Shown here in pieces: positions 19,750 to 31,464 of a stretch of DNA of 64,000 nucleotides (position 1 is its first letter; every line of letters begins with the position of its first letter). The DNA comes from Isoetes taiwanensis (lineage: Eukaryota > Streptophyta > Lycopodiopsida > Isoetales > Isoetaceae), in NCBI GenBank assembly GCA_021234155.1, contig JAJEKV010000033.1:10734163-10798162 (forward strand), given 5' to 3'. Under the pieces are notes generated by a model. That model was not told where the DNA came from and searched no databases. It saw only the letters and a program-made list of their open reading frames with translations. Position numbers and translations under genes: made by a program.

Positions 19750-22700
19750 TTCTTTTTTTAATCAGTCAAAAAGCAACTTTATGGGCTTCTTTATGTAATA
19801 AAATACCAAAATGGGGAGAAAATGTGGCTTGGCTTTTAGTAGGGGATTTCAATATGGTCGAATCAGCACAAGACAGATTAGGTGGTGGACAGATTGTAAG
19901 TGGCTTTGAACGGCAGCAGTGGCAGAAGTTACTCTTTCAATATGGGTTTATGGAAGTTGATGGAGATTCATCTTTTACTTGGACTAATAATTGGGTTGGC
20001 CCAGGATTGTCACAGGCTCATCATGATCGAATGTATGCAAATAGTGTGCTTTGTGATATATGTCCACGGTTATGGAGGCTTAATTATTTGGCACAAGCAG
20101 TCTCGGACCATAATCCTCAAATTCTTGAAAATCGTGAACTTACTCATAGTAGACAAAAGAGAAAAATGGTATTTAAATTGAATACTAGATGGCTGCCTAA
20201 TGAGGAGTTTGAAGCGGGATGTCGGGGGAGGCTTGGCAAAGGCTTCATCTCAACAACATGGTATCGCGATGTATTGTTGAGGCTTTGGCAAATGTCAAGA
20301 TTTTTGCGAAAAGGTGGGGAGCGCAACGAGTTCGTGAAGAAAAAGAGACCTTGAGTAAGTTATATGCTGAATTAGAGGAGCTTAAGAAAGTTGGTACAGA
20401 CTCTTTTAGATTGCAACAGGTTATTGATGCTATTCGTGGTCTTGAAGTGGCCCAAATTCAATCAGCACGTGTTAAACTGGATTAACTTTGGCTGAAAAGA
20501 TGGAGATCGTTGTAATAAGCTGTTTTTTAGAGCTTCAAAGCAGAAGAGGTATGCAGCTACTATGCACTCTCTATCTATGCTGGATGGGAGGGTAATGACA
20601 GAGCCAAATGAGATTAAACAGTCCCTTACTCAATACTTTGAAACTTTTTTTAAGGTCAAACATTTGCCTCATGAAGATGTAATGCAGGATATTGTGCTTT
20701 CTAAGGTTCATGCAATTCTTTCACAAGAGGAATCTCAATTGTTAGAGGCACCACTGTCTATGTCTGAATTGCGAGCAGCAACATTTGAGTTGGCTTCAGA
20801 TAAATGCCCAGGTATGGATGGTATTCCTGTAGAATTTTTTAAAAGGTATTGGGAATGGACGTCAGTAAGCATTATGGAGGCATACAAAGATTTGTGTACT
20901 TCACATCAATTTGATAGGATTTTGAATACGGGTTTGATTTCTCTTATTCCTAAAGTGAAAGAACCTGTGAGCATTCATGATTGGCGCCCAATAACTCTTC
21001 TATCTACTATCTATAAAATTATTGCAAAAGCCTATGCAGAAAGACTTAAACCAGTTTTGGGATTGAGAATAGATGCGGCTCAGTCAGGCTTTCTTCCATG
21101 TCGGCAAATTTTTCATAATATAGTGGCAGCATATGAGGGAGTTCATTGGGCCCAATGTTCGGGTCAAAATCTTCTATATTTAAAATTGGATTTTGCTAAA
21201 GCTTATGATAGTGTGAAGTGGACTTTCTTGGATGCCATGCTTTTTGAAATTGGGATTTGGGCTGGTTTCCGGCTCTATGATGCATAAAATGTTGATTTAC
21301 GCTAGGGGGTAATCTTGTATCATGGAGAACCCTTGGTGCTTTTTCCAATTGAGCGTGGAATAAGGCAAGGTTGCCCTTTAGCTCCTTTTTGTTTACTATA
21401 TGGTGGCGGAAGGACTTTCGCAACTATTGCATGAAATTTGAAAAGGATGGTTTGGTAAAGGGATTATTATTGGTGGAAGGTGACCGGGTTTTGGTTAATC
21501 AATTTCGCGGGGCGATACCTTCTTGCTAGTGGATGGTGAAGAGAATAATGTGCAGATAATCAAAAAGCTTTTGGATATATTTTCAATTGCATCTAGTTGT
21601 CTCCTTAATTGGGCTAAGACCTGGGTGGGGAAGGAAGCAGTTCCGCATTTTTTATATGAGTATGCCTGGAAGGTGGTTGTACCTTCTGCAAAGACAAAGC
21701 TTCTAGGAGTCCCTTTTGGTCTAGATATTGATATGAATGAAGCATGGGATGAAATTATCTTAAATTTACAAAGGCATCTGATTTGGTGGAGAGGCTCAAA
21801 GTTATCCTTGGCAGGTAGAATTCAAGTAGCTAAGTCCGTATTGAACAATACACATATTTATTTGGTTTCGGTTCTATTGGCTCCAGCTTCTAAGTTTGCA
21901 GAGATAAAAAAGATTGTAAGAGATTTTTTGCAATCGGTGTCTTGATAAAGGAGGCCTTGTGAAGGTGGCGTGGAAGAAATGTATGTTGTTTAAACAACAA
22001 GGAGGACTTGGTATGTTGGATCTTTCTTTACAGGGTAAGGTCTTAGCTTCTAAGCTATTGTTCAGTTTGTTGAAAGATGATTGTGCATCACCAGGTATGA
22101 AGTTACTTAAACAATCAGTGAAGAAGTGTATGGTTTTTCATAAGCGAGGTGTGAGAATTGAGCTCCCTTGGGCATTGTTATATCCATTGAAAGCTTATTC
22201 ACATGCCTCTCCAGTATTGAAAGGCTTGTTTCGGGCCTGGAAGGTAGTCCAGCAGGTGATTACATTTGATTGGGAAGCTTGTCTTCGGGCATCTTCCCCC
22301 TTTTTGTGGTTGCCTTTGTATATTCATGGACAACTACACCGGGTTGTAGAATTTATGCATGCATTCCCAAGCAAGGTGGAGGAGAGCGGTATTATTTCTA
22401 TTGAGCAGTGGTATTTTGGTATTGACATTGCTCCTTGGCAATGGTTTTGGGAGAAATATGGGTTGTTGGATAAAGATATCGATATATGGGCTTATGTAGC
22501 AAGTGCTCTTCCTTTAATTAAGAAGGTTGGTGACCGAGAGATCTTTGGAACTTTGTTCAAGGTATTAATGAAGGCAAGAAGCTAGTAAGTTCATGCTACA
22601 GATTGCTTACATCCTCAAGTACTTTATCATCTTCTCGAAAATGGCACTTACAGACTTTGCCTTCTCAATGGCAATCCATCTGGAACCTTGTTTGGTCTAA

Positions 22701-23208
22701 ATATAATCCTCCAAAGGTAAATGTTTTACTTTGGCAGGTGATTCATCGCTCTTTGAGAGTTAATGAGATGGTTCATCGCTTTAAGCCGGGAGTAAGCCCA
22801 CTTTGCCCAATGTGTGAGCGGTGCATTGAAACATTGGAGCATTGTTTATATTTGTGTGCAGAGCTGAGTAGTCTTAGGTCCTGGCTGCATTCTCTTTTTG
22901 GAGTATCTTTGGATAGTCAGCACTTTCTTTTGGGTATTTATCCAAATCATTGGACTGCTTCTAAAAGGATTGCATTTCACATGGCAAAGTCTTGGCTAAT
23001 ATGGAGTGTATGGAAGCGAAGGCGAAGAAAGGTCTTTTATGATAAGCATATTTCTTCTCAGGTGGTACTTCAAGAAATTCGTAAGAAGTTGTATAATTGC
23101 TTTCAGATCTCCAATTGGCCTGATCGTATTAAATTTCCAATATGGAGTGATCATCTAAAAGTGATTGATGCTTCAGGGATATTTCTTACTTCTGGAAGTA
23201 CTTTGTAA
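19750..23208 (+). pseudogene. LINE ORF2: endonuclease (partial), reverse transcriptase, zf-RVT tail
   Basis: The frame to 20354 holds the later endonuclease motifs: LLVGDFNMVE (catalytic GDFN) and VSDHNP (SDH). Frame 20562-21287 is the RT: CPGMDGIPVEFFKRYWE, LISLIPKVKEP, DWRPITLLSTIYKIIAK, and LKLDFAKAYDSVKW with the first catalytic Asp. The YADD-equivalent box near 21500-21525 is damaged (a frame break beside DTFLLVDG). Frames 21523-21945, 21959-22585 and 22603-23208 give the thumb and C-terminus, including the zf-RVT domain (VNVLLWQVIHRSLRVNEMV; CPMCERCIETLEHCLYLC). ORF2 nicks the target and primes cDNA synthesis; frame breaks at about 20485, 21290-21520, 21945 and 22590 make this copy inactive. 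Confidence 0.92.
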
Positions 23209-23470
23209 TATTTTGAGTGTATAATATGAAGTAAAACACGTTCTTCAAAAAAAAAAAACATCCACATGCTTTTTGCATGAAGAAGCACATAGTCCTAAAT
23301 AATTTTGCAAGTGAACTTTTGTAGGCTCTTCATATAGAACAAAGTACCATGAAAAGTAATATGAGAAAGCAACATGAGAAGGCTCTTTCTGTCTCAGCAA
23401 CATGACTTCCTTATCAATATGAGAATTGCCAAGTGCACGATAAATGGTATGCCTACATAATTGTGATGTA

Positions 23471-24459
23471 ATTGAATGTTTGAATCCGATACTAGATCCT
23501 CTTCGCATTCTTCTCATTCTAGAGAATGGAATCGTCAGAAATTTCATGATAACACACTTATTACTATATCTATCTATCAAAAGTTTTACTTTGTTTAGAT
23601 ATTGAGCTGCTTGCAAGGTACTTCTCCTTTAGCCACAATGCAGTCCATCTGACCTTTCTATTACTCCATCATACCCTTTCGTGGCACCAAGCTGAGAACA
23701 AAAATCCTGAAGGACTACACAGCAAGAAACATGCAGGAGCCATACCTGGCAGATCACTGTACCAAGTTATTCTCTGGCCCCAAAATAATGAAGCTGCAAT
23801 GGTTTGGGTGTGAGAAGCTTGGTCATAAATACTGGTAATATACCTAAAGCAAGGATCAAAATGGAACTCTAGTTTAGCAAGTTTTTCTCTTCAATAGCTA
23901 CATGGACAGCTCTTTATAAAAAGCAGCTTAAAAGGGAATCAGAAAAGAAATGAGTGAGAAAATAGAAGTTCGTCTCCGAATCCCGCTGAAGCAGTGCCGC
24001 AGAAATGCATCGATTGTGTAAGCCCATTGAAGAAGCGATTGATATTTATAAATATCTAGCATGTCATTAGAGCACCATTCAAACTTCAAAGGCATGCCTG
24101 AAAATTCAAAGTAAACACAAATAAGAAGAGGATGAATACCTTCTGGGTTCAAAGTGCGGGCAACAATGGGTGAGCCCATGAAGGTCGAGATGGCAAAATA
24201 AGTAGTAAAAGCTTCTCCCTACTGCCCGCCATCGCTAAAGCCAGGTCAAGTTCTGCGAGGAGACTAAAAAAAACTGTGGCATGTCAATAGCGACACCGAA
24301 AGACCATGGTGGCGGATTTCAAAAAAAAAAGTTAAACATAGTTGATTGAGGACGTGGAGAAAATAACAATTTTTTTAGGCAGACGAAAAAAAACAAGCTG
24401 CTTTATATATGTTTAGATGATGCTTATCTCTTATCCAATTTCTTAGCACAAGATGCACA
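23471..24459. other. Intergenic DNA without recognisable genes
   Basis: No coding motifs found. Around 24228-24310 short GC-rich half-sites (CCCGCCATCGCTAAAGCC and GGTGGCGGA) resemble subterminal DNA-transposon repeats but do not form a clear TIR. Confidence 0.4.
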
Positions 24460-24468
24460 TTAAAAATA

Positions 24469-25100
24469 GGGAAAACTACCAAAATACCCCTATGAGTTTA
24501 CGTAATTACCAAAATGCCCTTATGAGTTTTAAAATTACCAAAATGCCTTTGGCTCAAATAAATATACTGTATAAAATAAACATACAAACAAATTACCAAT
24601 TTGCCCCTACACCACTAAACTTAATTACCAAAATGCCCTTACATACTTATTCTACTCAAGCTATACTAAATGCCTCAATAATTGAAGTTTAAATTCAACA
24701 AAGAGATTACAGAAGTCATAATCATCACCGAATTGGAGCCCATACAACAACATGCATTGTGTATTTTCCATTAAACATTCCATAACGATATTCCAACTTC
24801 TCTAACATCTTCTTCTCCTGTGCACATGCGTTTAGGTTGAGAAACCCCACTGTCATTAGGGCATTTTGGGCATTTTGGTAATTAAATTTGGTGTAGATTG
24901 ATCAAAATTGTTATGCAATGCCATTTTGGTAATTAAGTTCAATGTGTAGGGGTATTTTAGTAATTAAGTTTGATGTCTAGGGGCAAATTGGTAATTTTTT
25001 TGTATATTTATTTGAGTCAGGGGCATTTTGGTAATTTTGAAACTCATAAGGGCATTTTGGTAATTAAATAAACTCATAGGGGCATTTTGGTAGTTTTCCC
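24469..25100. mobile_element. Foldback MITE, MULE-type, 632 bp with 9-bp target duplication
   Basis: The left arm begins GGGAAAACTACCAAAATACC and the right arm ends GGGCATTTTGGTAGTTTTCC followed by C, its inverse. The arms (about 200 bp each) contain repeated TACCAAAATGCCC motifs separated by AT-rich spacers. TTAAAAATA flanks both sides (24460-24468, 25101-25109). Long TIRs with a 9-bp target duplication point to a Mutator-like, non-autonomous element. Open frames in both arms are the same repeat read in two directions, not genes. Confidence 0.9.
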
Positions 25101-25109
25101 TTAAAAATA

Positions 25110-25570
25110 AATCAGTATATCGATGTCTACATTGACGTCCGGATGTCGTTGGATGTAGTTGACACATCGTGAACGACGTCGTTCAACGACATTTGGACAT
25201 TCTTTAATGACGTCTAGACGTCAAAATACTTGTCGCAATCGCGGTGTCATTTAACGATACTGTGACATCGTTAAACGACGTTAAGTACACGTGGCAATGC
25301 TATGCCAGCATGGCCGACATCTGCCGATGCCAATGCGGCGCCACGCAATAAACATCATTTAACGACGTTGACCACGTAGCAACAGTCATGCCAGCGCGAC
25401 CAGCATCGTCTGCGCCACGCGGATGCCAGCACGGCACCACGATGTTTACGTCATTGAACAATGTGCCACACATGGCAGCCACACGCATGCCATATAATGC
25501 CTAGTTGCAGTGACGCATCGCTGGGGCATGTGGCATGCCATGTAAGCGACCTCGTTCAACGATGTTGCTT
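25110..25570. repeat. ACGACGT/GACGTC-rich degenerate repeat
   Basis: Words such as GACGTC, ACGACGTCGTTCAACGAC, TTTAACGAC and CATCGTTAAACGACGTTAA recur through about 450 bp, with GCCAGCRYGRC words in the right half. CpG density is high compared with the AT-rich DNA on both sides. There is no convincing coding frame. Confidence 0.6.
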
Positions 25571-26411
25571 AAATATTTCTAAAAAAAAATAAAAAAATAC
25601 AGCATAAACGTGAAAATTTTATACATGTTAATATGATTACTATAAGAAAAAATGAATTTAACCAGTAAATAAATATAAGAGTAATACTATAAATCTAAAT
25701 TAATCATAAAAAGGTCAATTAATCATTGAAAAAAAAAAACAATTTTATCATAAGAAAATCCAAAAAATTGAATTAACTATCAAAAAAATCCTAAAAATTC
25801 ATTAAACAAATCCTAAAAATTCACACTTATCATGAGAAATTCCAGAAATTTGAATTAACTATCAAAAAAAAAAAAAACAAAAACTGGGTTCAAATTATTT
25901 CATAGAATATAGTCTCCCCAATTTTTTTCAAGCTAAATACATTAATCTATAAATATACAAGAGTAAACTGTGAGCTTGGACCCAGAGCACCTAGTCCCCT
26001 CCACTCAAGATGGAATCGACCATGCCCTTGCCCAAATCTCCCCAGATTTGGTTTAACCTAAATAACGCATTAACATTTTATTAGTGTATAATGCTTACCT
26101 GAAATACGTACGAGATGCCAAAGTTATTTTGCAAGAACAACGCATCTTGTTAGGAGTGTACATGCAAAACAATAAATTCAATGATTAGAAAAATATTAAT
26201 ATAAATAAACTTAAAAGGGAAAATTTGGAAAAAAACAAAGCGGGGGGGGGGAAGGGGGTCTTTCAACGATATCCCCTTCTTGGATGGCAAAAAACACTTA
26301 AGAAGGACGTCCCCAAATTTTGTTTAACCTAAATAAAGCATTAGCAATAAAGTTTAGATTTTGAGTTCAAATTATTTCATAAGAATACAGTCTCCCCAAT
26401 CTATTTTTTAG
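25571..26411. other. AT-rich DNA with a short internal duplication
   Basis: TTCAAATTATTTCATA...AGTCTCCCCAAT occurs at 25888-25922 and 26367-26401. A block around TTTAACCTAAATAA occurs at about 26050-26075 and 26322-26347. The order of the blocks differs between copies, suggesting a partly rearranged duplication. A poly-G run of 10 is at 26243-26252. No genes seen. Confidence 0.55.
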
Positions 26412-26456
26412 GGGGGGGGGGGGGATTGAGGAGGAGGAGGAGGAGGAGGAGGAGGG
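26412..26456 (+). repeat. Poly-G run and GGA microsatellite
   Basis: A run of about 14 G is followed by about eight GGA/GAG triplets. Both are well-known G-quadruplex-forming sequence types. The adjoining 26457-26660 is purine-rich (GAAGAAGAA-like) and yields meaningless charged frames. Confidence 0.9.
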
Positions 26457-26689
26457 TGGTGTCGCCTTTGAATGGCGTCTCCTTCTTCGATGGAAAAAAA
26501 AACTAGGAAGAGAAGAAGAATGGAAGAATCTGAAGAAGAAAAGACTAAGAAGAAGAGGAGAAGGAACCGAATAAGAGGAGGAAGAATCCAAAGGGAAAGA
26601 ATCGAAAAAGAAGAAGCAAACAAAGGGAATGAAAGAATAAGTATGGAAGAAGGATGCAAGAATGGAAGAAGAGGGCTAACCTCCTGGGG

Positions 26690-26882
26690 TCTGGTCTCTC
26701 CCCTCTGGTGAGGCGGCCATGCAAGGTCCTTACTTTATTTGACTTGGGAAAAGTTGTCAGCTCAGTTGCCCAGCAACAGGATATTCGGACTGTTCTAATG
26801 CTAACTCTTTATCCAAAAATTCGAAAAATTAGCATGTATGATTGTGATGACTTAAGAAGCCAGCTGCTAAAAAATCAAAATT
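26690..26882. repeat. Dispersed repeat copy 1 (partner at 42203-42392)
   Basis: Shared landmarks with 42203-42392 are CTCCTGGGG, TTGYCAGCTCAG, the block GTTCTAATGCTAACTCTTT, and AAATTCGAAAAATT followed by GCATGTATG. Identity is roughly three in four by eye. The two copies are direct repeats on either side of the nested 27-42 kb cluster. Confidence 0.7.
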
Positions 26883-27266
26883 TAATTACGTATTAATTAC
26901 GAATTTATGAATGTCTTGCTACTGCAAAAGCGGCCCTTGACTTCTAATTGCCATAACGGGAGGAGGACAGCTCCAAACTCCATTCCGTCAGTTCCTCTTG
27001 CTTCATCTTCTCAATTGCAGCTTCTGGGCCACATCCCAAATGCAAAAGACCAAAACTCAATAACCAAAATGCAAACCCTTCAAGAACCCAGCAACTCACA
27101 TGATTTATGTTTTGGAAGCCCTATCCTTGTCAGATTCAACCAAAACCTTGCGTCGTGTCTTGACATAGAGAGGGCGTGTTGACGCCAGTGCATGGACCAT
27201 AAAAACCACCAGGAATAAGTTTGCCTCAAAGTCGTCTCCCGAAGGCCCTGACGACGAATGAGCACT
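26883..27266. other. DNA without recognisable genes
   Basis: Short open frames exist (26907-27182) but show no family motif. Confidence 0.35.
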
Positions 27267-27488
27267 GGGTAAGAGCATGTTAGGGCCTACATGTTTTGGA
27301 AACTACCTGGAAAATACTCTGGGTAGTCAAAGATGATGATATATTTGAGTTCTTAACATCTTCTTGACATTACAAAGTACCTTACAACATGTATGTACTA
27401 CTACTCTTGAATATAATACAATTTCTTTTAGTCAATCTTGTAATCTAGGTACTTTAAAATACAATTATGTACTTGCACAAAAGTACAC

Positions 27489-28060
27489 TGTTAGTCCTGT
27501 GCCTCCTGGTACAGGACTATTCATGCATACGACAGACCAGGTCAAGCTCAAGGATCCTCGATTCGACCGGGTCGGACATCAAGGCTCCCTTGAGAAGACC
27601 AAGCGGCAGACCCTTGATCAAAGCACTTTGGGGTACATCAACAAGAGCGCCCTTTCGGACAAGTGGCGGCCCGTCACCTGCGTCGTCGGCGTCGGCGTGA
27701 TTCAGGGCACTTCAAGAGGCACCGCCGCAATCAGGCCTCCTTCGAGGAGTCGACACAGAGATCGGTCAGTGTCTATATTGGGCCCAAGGCCATTGTACTA
27801 TATATATGAGTAGAGTTAGCACATAAGTTTTTAGATGAGTTTTGAGTCTTGTCTCCTTTCAGTTTTCTCTCTATTGCGAGAGCTCATGTATTTTCATCAT
27901 TGATATCAAGGAAGCTTATCATCTTTCTCTCAATTGTTCTATTTTCTTTTTCTTCTTCTTCTTCTTGCAAATCCCGGCGTGACATAGTCCCCGGACTCTC
28001 TGTTAGATCCACGGGTCCTCAGGAGGGCTGTCTTCGAGTTCCGAACCGAGACCCCAAACA
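27489..28060 (+). repeat. 5' LTR of the Ty3/gypsy element
   Basis: TG...CA termini, 572 bp, with an AT-rich TATATATGAG element at about 27798-27808 that is a plausible TATA box. A pyrimidine-rich CTTCTTCTTCTTCTTG tract follows. The DNA just after the end (GCATCATTTGCCCGGG) should be the primer site but I cannot assign a tRNA. Confidence 0.9.
27796..27808 (+). promoter_or_regulatory. Probable TATA box of the LTR promoter
   Basis: ACTATATATATGAG in the U3 part of the LTR, conserved exactly in the 3' LTR at about 41590-41603. It is the only strong TATA-like element in the LTR. Confidence 0.5.
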
Positions 28061-28755
28061 GCATCATTTGCCCGGGTACGATTCTATCCTACTTTCTTCT
28101 TACGCCATGTATATTAAAGTAATTTCACGCCCGAAGAACTCCTTTCTCGAGCGGCCTCTGGCAGGCGCCATCGGCGTCGGGGAAACTGCCCGCGACATGT
28201 ATGGGCGCTTATGACATAGAGGAGGCCATCTTCGGTCTAGGGCTCGGTCAGCGCCACCAACCCCTCGTGTCTGTCCGTCCCGGTTCCCCCCCAAGCGTGC
28301 AAACATTGCTCACAACCTCAGTCCCCTCATCACTATCTCCGGGGAGCCTTATCGGGCTCAACCTTCTCAACCATACTTTTCATACCCACGAACATGCCTA
28401 CATCCATCATTCTTCGGGCCATACGCCTCTTCCTTCGCAACCATCATCTCTCGGGTGAGGCACGGCTATCCACATGTCTCCTTTGCGCCTACCGGGAATA
28501 TCCTTTCCCCACGTTTCCCCACTTGCTCTTCTGTTTTACAACCTTACGGATCTCAACACCAATGCTCCGGCTACTTGGGTTTCTCAACCCGGTCACCCCT
28601 TCATCGAGGTCCGTCGGGCACAATGCCACATCCACCTCAACCTCAATATCCTCACTATCTTGTTCATGTCCGGCCCGACACTTTCACATCTGCCTTTCGG
28701 ACTGGGCCCGACTTATCCCACCTTTGGCAACACGAAGGCAAACCGTTAGACCAAA

Positions 28756-30330
28756 GTGCTCGGGGCCCACATGGAAGAATTTGAGGCTCTAGCTGTCCTA
28801 AATGGTCACGCGCAGCCTCAACTGAAATTCCACATCTTTTCCACCACCTGCGTGGCTCTCCTCATCAATGGCTCATGTCCAACAAAAGCCATTGGAAACA
28901 AGGCTGGTCGAGAAATGCGCAGCGCTTTTACGTCTCATTACGGGACCACGGATGATGATCAACTTCATCTCAAGCAACTCAATGAACTTCAACAAGAGCC
29001 CACTTGAGTCGGCCAGGGATTTTTCGCGGATCGACTTCACATTACGCTAAGTAAGCTCAAGGAGTACCCTACCGCAGAGCAAGATTTTGGTGCGGTTTCT
29101 CCAAGGACTTCCCTCCGCTATTAGACTCATGATGAATACTGCGTCCAAAACTTTGGGGCGGGCTATCGACCTTGTCAATCACTCAGTCAATGTTTCCCCG
29201 AGGCGTGGCTCTTCAAGAGCTCCCGTTCATTCCACCTGTCATGGTTCCACAAACAATTTGTTCAGCCTCAACCGCGCTAATCCACAGTAGCGGTCAAATC
29301 TGGTGCCATATTTGCAAATACCAAGGCCATTTGGCCAATGAGTGCAACTCCACCAATGGCCCGCCTCATTGCAAGCGATGCAACATGTGCAATCATGCCA
29401 CGGAAGAGTGCACTCGCACTCATCCCACACCGTTCCGCAACAAAATGGTTTATCAAGTGCAAACCACACCTCAAAGAACAATCGCACTATCGCCAGCCAC
29501 CTCTTGGTGCAGTACGCAACTCTATCAACAGCAGGACCAACCACGGGGATCCAACCAAGCGTCCTCCTTTTGATCCTTCTAAAGCTCAGTGTTATCACTG
29601 TCAAGAATGGGGTCATACCACCACGGCGTGTCCTCAACTTCCACAAGTTCAGGTACAGCTTCCTGGCACAAATCAGACCACATCGGTCCGCCTCACGGCT
29701 TACCAACTCTGCTTTCGCTAATGGCAAACAAGGCCCGCGACCGGTTCTTAGAAGCCACCAAGAGCGCCCAAGCAATCACGCTATCAACCAGCTCCAGCAA
29801 ATCAACCTCGGAATTTGGATCAACAAGCCCAAGAGGAAATTTTTCGGGCACTTAATCCTCCGGCCGGCCCGTCAAATTGGGTTGGTTTAGTTTCACGCCA
29901 GACCAAGGCATCACGTCCCTTGACTATTATTCGAGGAAGGGCACGCACACGCCTTTGCGGTTGACACCATTCCTCATGAGGCCCGAAAAAAGGTTCACTT
30001 TGCACCTGACTTGGAAAAGCTCATGCCACATGTCATGCCCAAAGTTCGCCAAAGCATTTTGAACCTCATGCAAGCTGCTGAAGGCCGCACATTGGCAAAT
30101 GTTCATGCCACCACTAGAGCTCAACAAAGACAAGATACCCCTTCAACATCTCAACCTCCACGCTCTCAGACATATCCCAATATTGCATTAGAGGTTGACT
30201 TACTCAAAGAAGTTCTTCGCTTCCACGCCACGCACCCCACCGGATGGAACCAGCAAGATCCTTTTTCTCATGTACCCTCGAACTCCAAGAGGAGCTCGCC
30301 AAGATCAAAATTCCTTTAAGCTTGGCAACC
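28756..30330 (+). pseudogene. gag of the second Ty3/gypsy element, with three CCHC zinc knuckles
   Basis: Frame 28756-29007 begins the capsid-like part (HMEEFEALAVLNGHAQPQLK). Zinc knuckles of the exact C-x2-C-x4-H-x4-C form appear at 29304-29346 (CHICKYQGHLANEC), 29370-29411 (CKRCNMCNHATEEC) and, in a different frame, 29590-29631 (CYHCQEWGHTTTAC). The region to 30330 is Gln- and Pro-rich. Frame changes occur every 200-300 bases, consistent with sequencing indels as much as with mutation. The product coats the element RNA. Confidence 0.8.
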
Positions 30331-30397
30331 ATTTTAAAACTACGTCATTCCGCTCTCAAGGACCAGTTACCACTCCCAACCTGTTTTAGTTGGGGCT

Positions 30398-30673
30398 GTG
30401 GCTACCTCTACACCCACGGTCCATGCCACGGTGGAAAATCAGCAAGTCAACCATGTTCAAATCGATGGAGGTAGCGAGATCAATCTCATCACGGATAAAC
30501 TCCGCCAAACAAATGGGCATCACACAACTCTTTTCGGGCCCCATATGACATCAAATTGGCTAATGGCCATATCACGCGACCTCAAGGCGTCCACACCTAT
30601 CCTTCACATCAACATTGGTGATCTCCGCTTCCCCCATGGAATTTGGGTTTGGAAAGGCGGCGAAGACCGGTGA
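30398..30673 (+). pseudogene. Retropepsin-like protease segment of the second Ty3/gypsy element
   Basis: VQIDGGSEINLITDKL at about 30455-30500 is the aspartic protease active-site loop (D-G-G variant of D-S/T-G). The domain lies between gag and RT as expected. The flap and second half are in other frames, and the frame stops at 30673. Confidence 0.6.
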
Positions 30674-31464
30674 CTATGAAATCTTTGGTGGCGGACCTTT
30701 TTCTCCGCCGGGGCAAAGAGTATCCATTCTTGGGCCGCGGACGGTTAGTCATCCTTGATGGTCATCTCAATGCCACCATGGACTTGCAAGCAGGCGGGGA
30801 TCATTTACATTGACAATGCGGACCCCCTCTCTCGGGACACAGTTAGAAGAGAATATTTATCAAGTTCGGGCTCCACCTGCGGAGTGCCGCCTCTGTCATC
30901 CTACCCGAATATGCTGATCCTTGGGAGAAATGACTCTTGTCAGGACCAGGCTGAGGCTGCTTTGTACCCTACACGGCTCCTTGCAATGTCGAATCAGCAG
31001 CGTTGATCACTTTTGGAATCTTTGCACCTCCACGCAGCTCTCGGTGATGTCCACGGCTGTGTCATGAAGCAACCTGTTTGGATGGGCCCGGCAACCCCTC
31101 TTTTCACCAAAGTGCCACGCATCGGTTATGCTCCAACCTCCGCACACATTGTCGGAATTTGAAGTCGTGCCCCATATTCCGGACTCAGGGAAATTTGTGG
31201 GCGTCGGCAACAATCAACTTTGTCGCATTCTTTGCAAAATCTTAGGCTCCTTATAAATTAACGGGGCCGTTCAAAAATTCAAACACATTTTGCACGGGTT
31301 ACAAAGATCTTGGGGAATCAACAAAGCTTGGGGGAACTCATCATTCCTACCAAATCGATGCGACCCGACCGATTAGCAGCAGCGGCGATACCGGCTCAAC
31401 CCTAATTACGGTGATCGGCGTGGTAGGAAATTGACAAACTCCTGCTGCGGGTTTGATCTATGAG

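Larger units (their letters stand above)
17743..23257 (+). mobile_element. L1-type LINE with inverted 5' part, 18-bp target duplication and poly(A)
   Basis: ACATCCACATGCTTTTTG occurs at 17725-17742 and again at 23258-23275, directly after a run of A (23247-23258): a perfect target-site duplication. The 3' part (about 19750-23257) encodes ORF2 on the plus strand, while the 5' part (about 19740 back to 17794) encodes ORF1 on the minus strand. This is the arrangement produced by twin priming during target-primed reverse transcription. The end of ORF1 and the first part of the endonuclease are missing at the switch. Unit A supplies the empty site. Confidence 0.88.
9290..23470. repeat. Tandem unit B, split by a DNA transposon and a LINE
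   Basis: The second copy of the 0.56-kb unit is now in three pieces: 9290-9353, 17262-17742 and 23276-23470. Removing the TIR transposon (9354-17261 including one target duplication) and the LINE (17743-23275 including one duplication) restores colinearity with unit A. Unit A therefore acts as an empty-site reference for both insertions. Confidence 0.75.

Noticed and set aside
24453-25167. Open frames reading NYQNALMSFKITKMP-like text on both strands
   Set aside because: They are the TACCAAAATGCCC repeat of the foldback MITE read in two directions.
26367-26711. Overlapping charged and Pro/Ser-rich frames on both strands
   Set aside because: They come from poly-G, GGA and purine-rich tracts.
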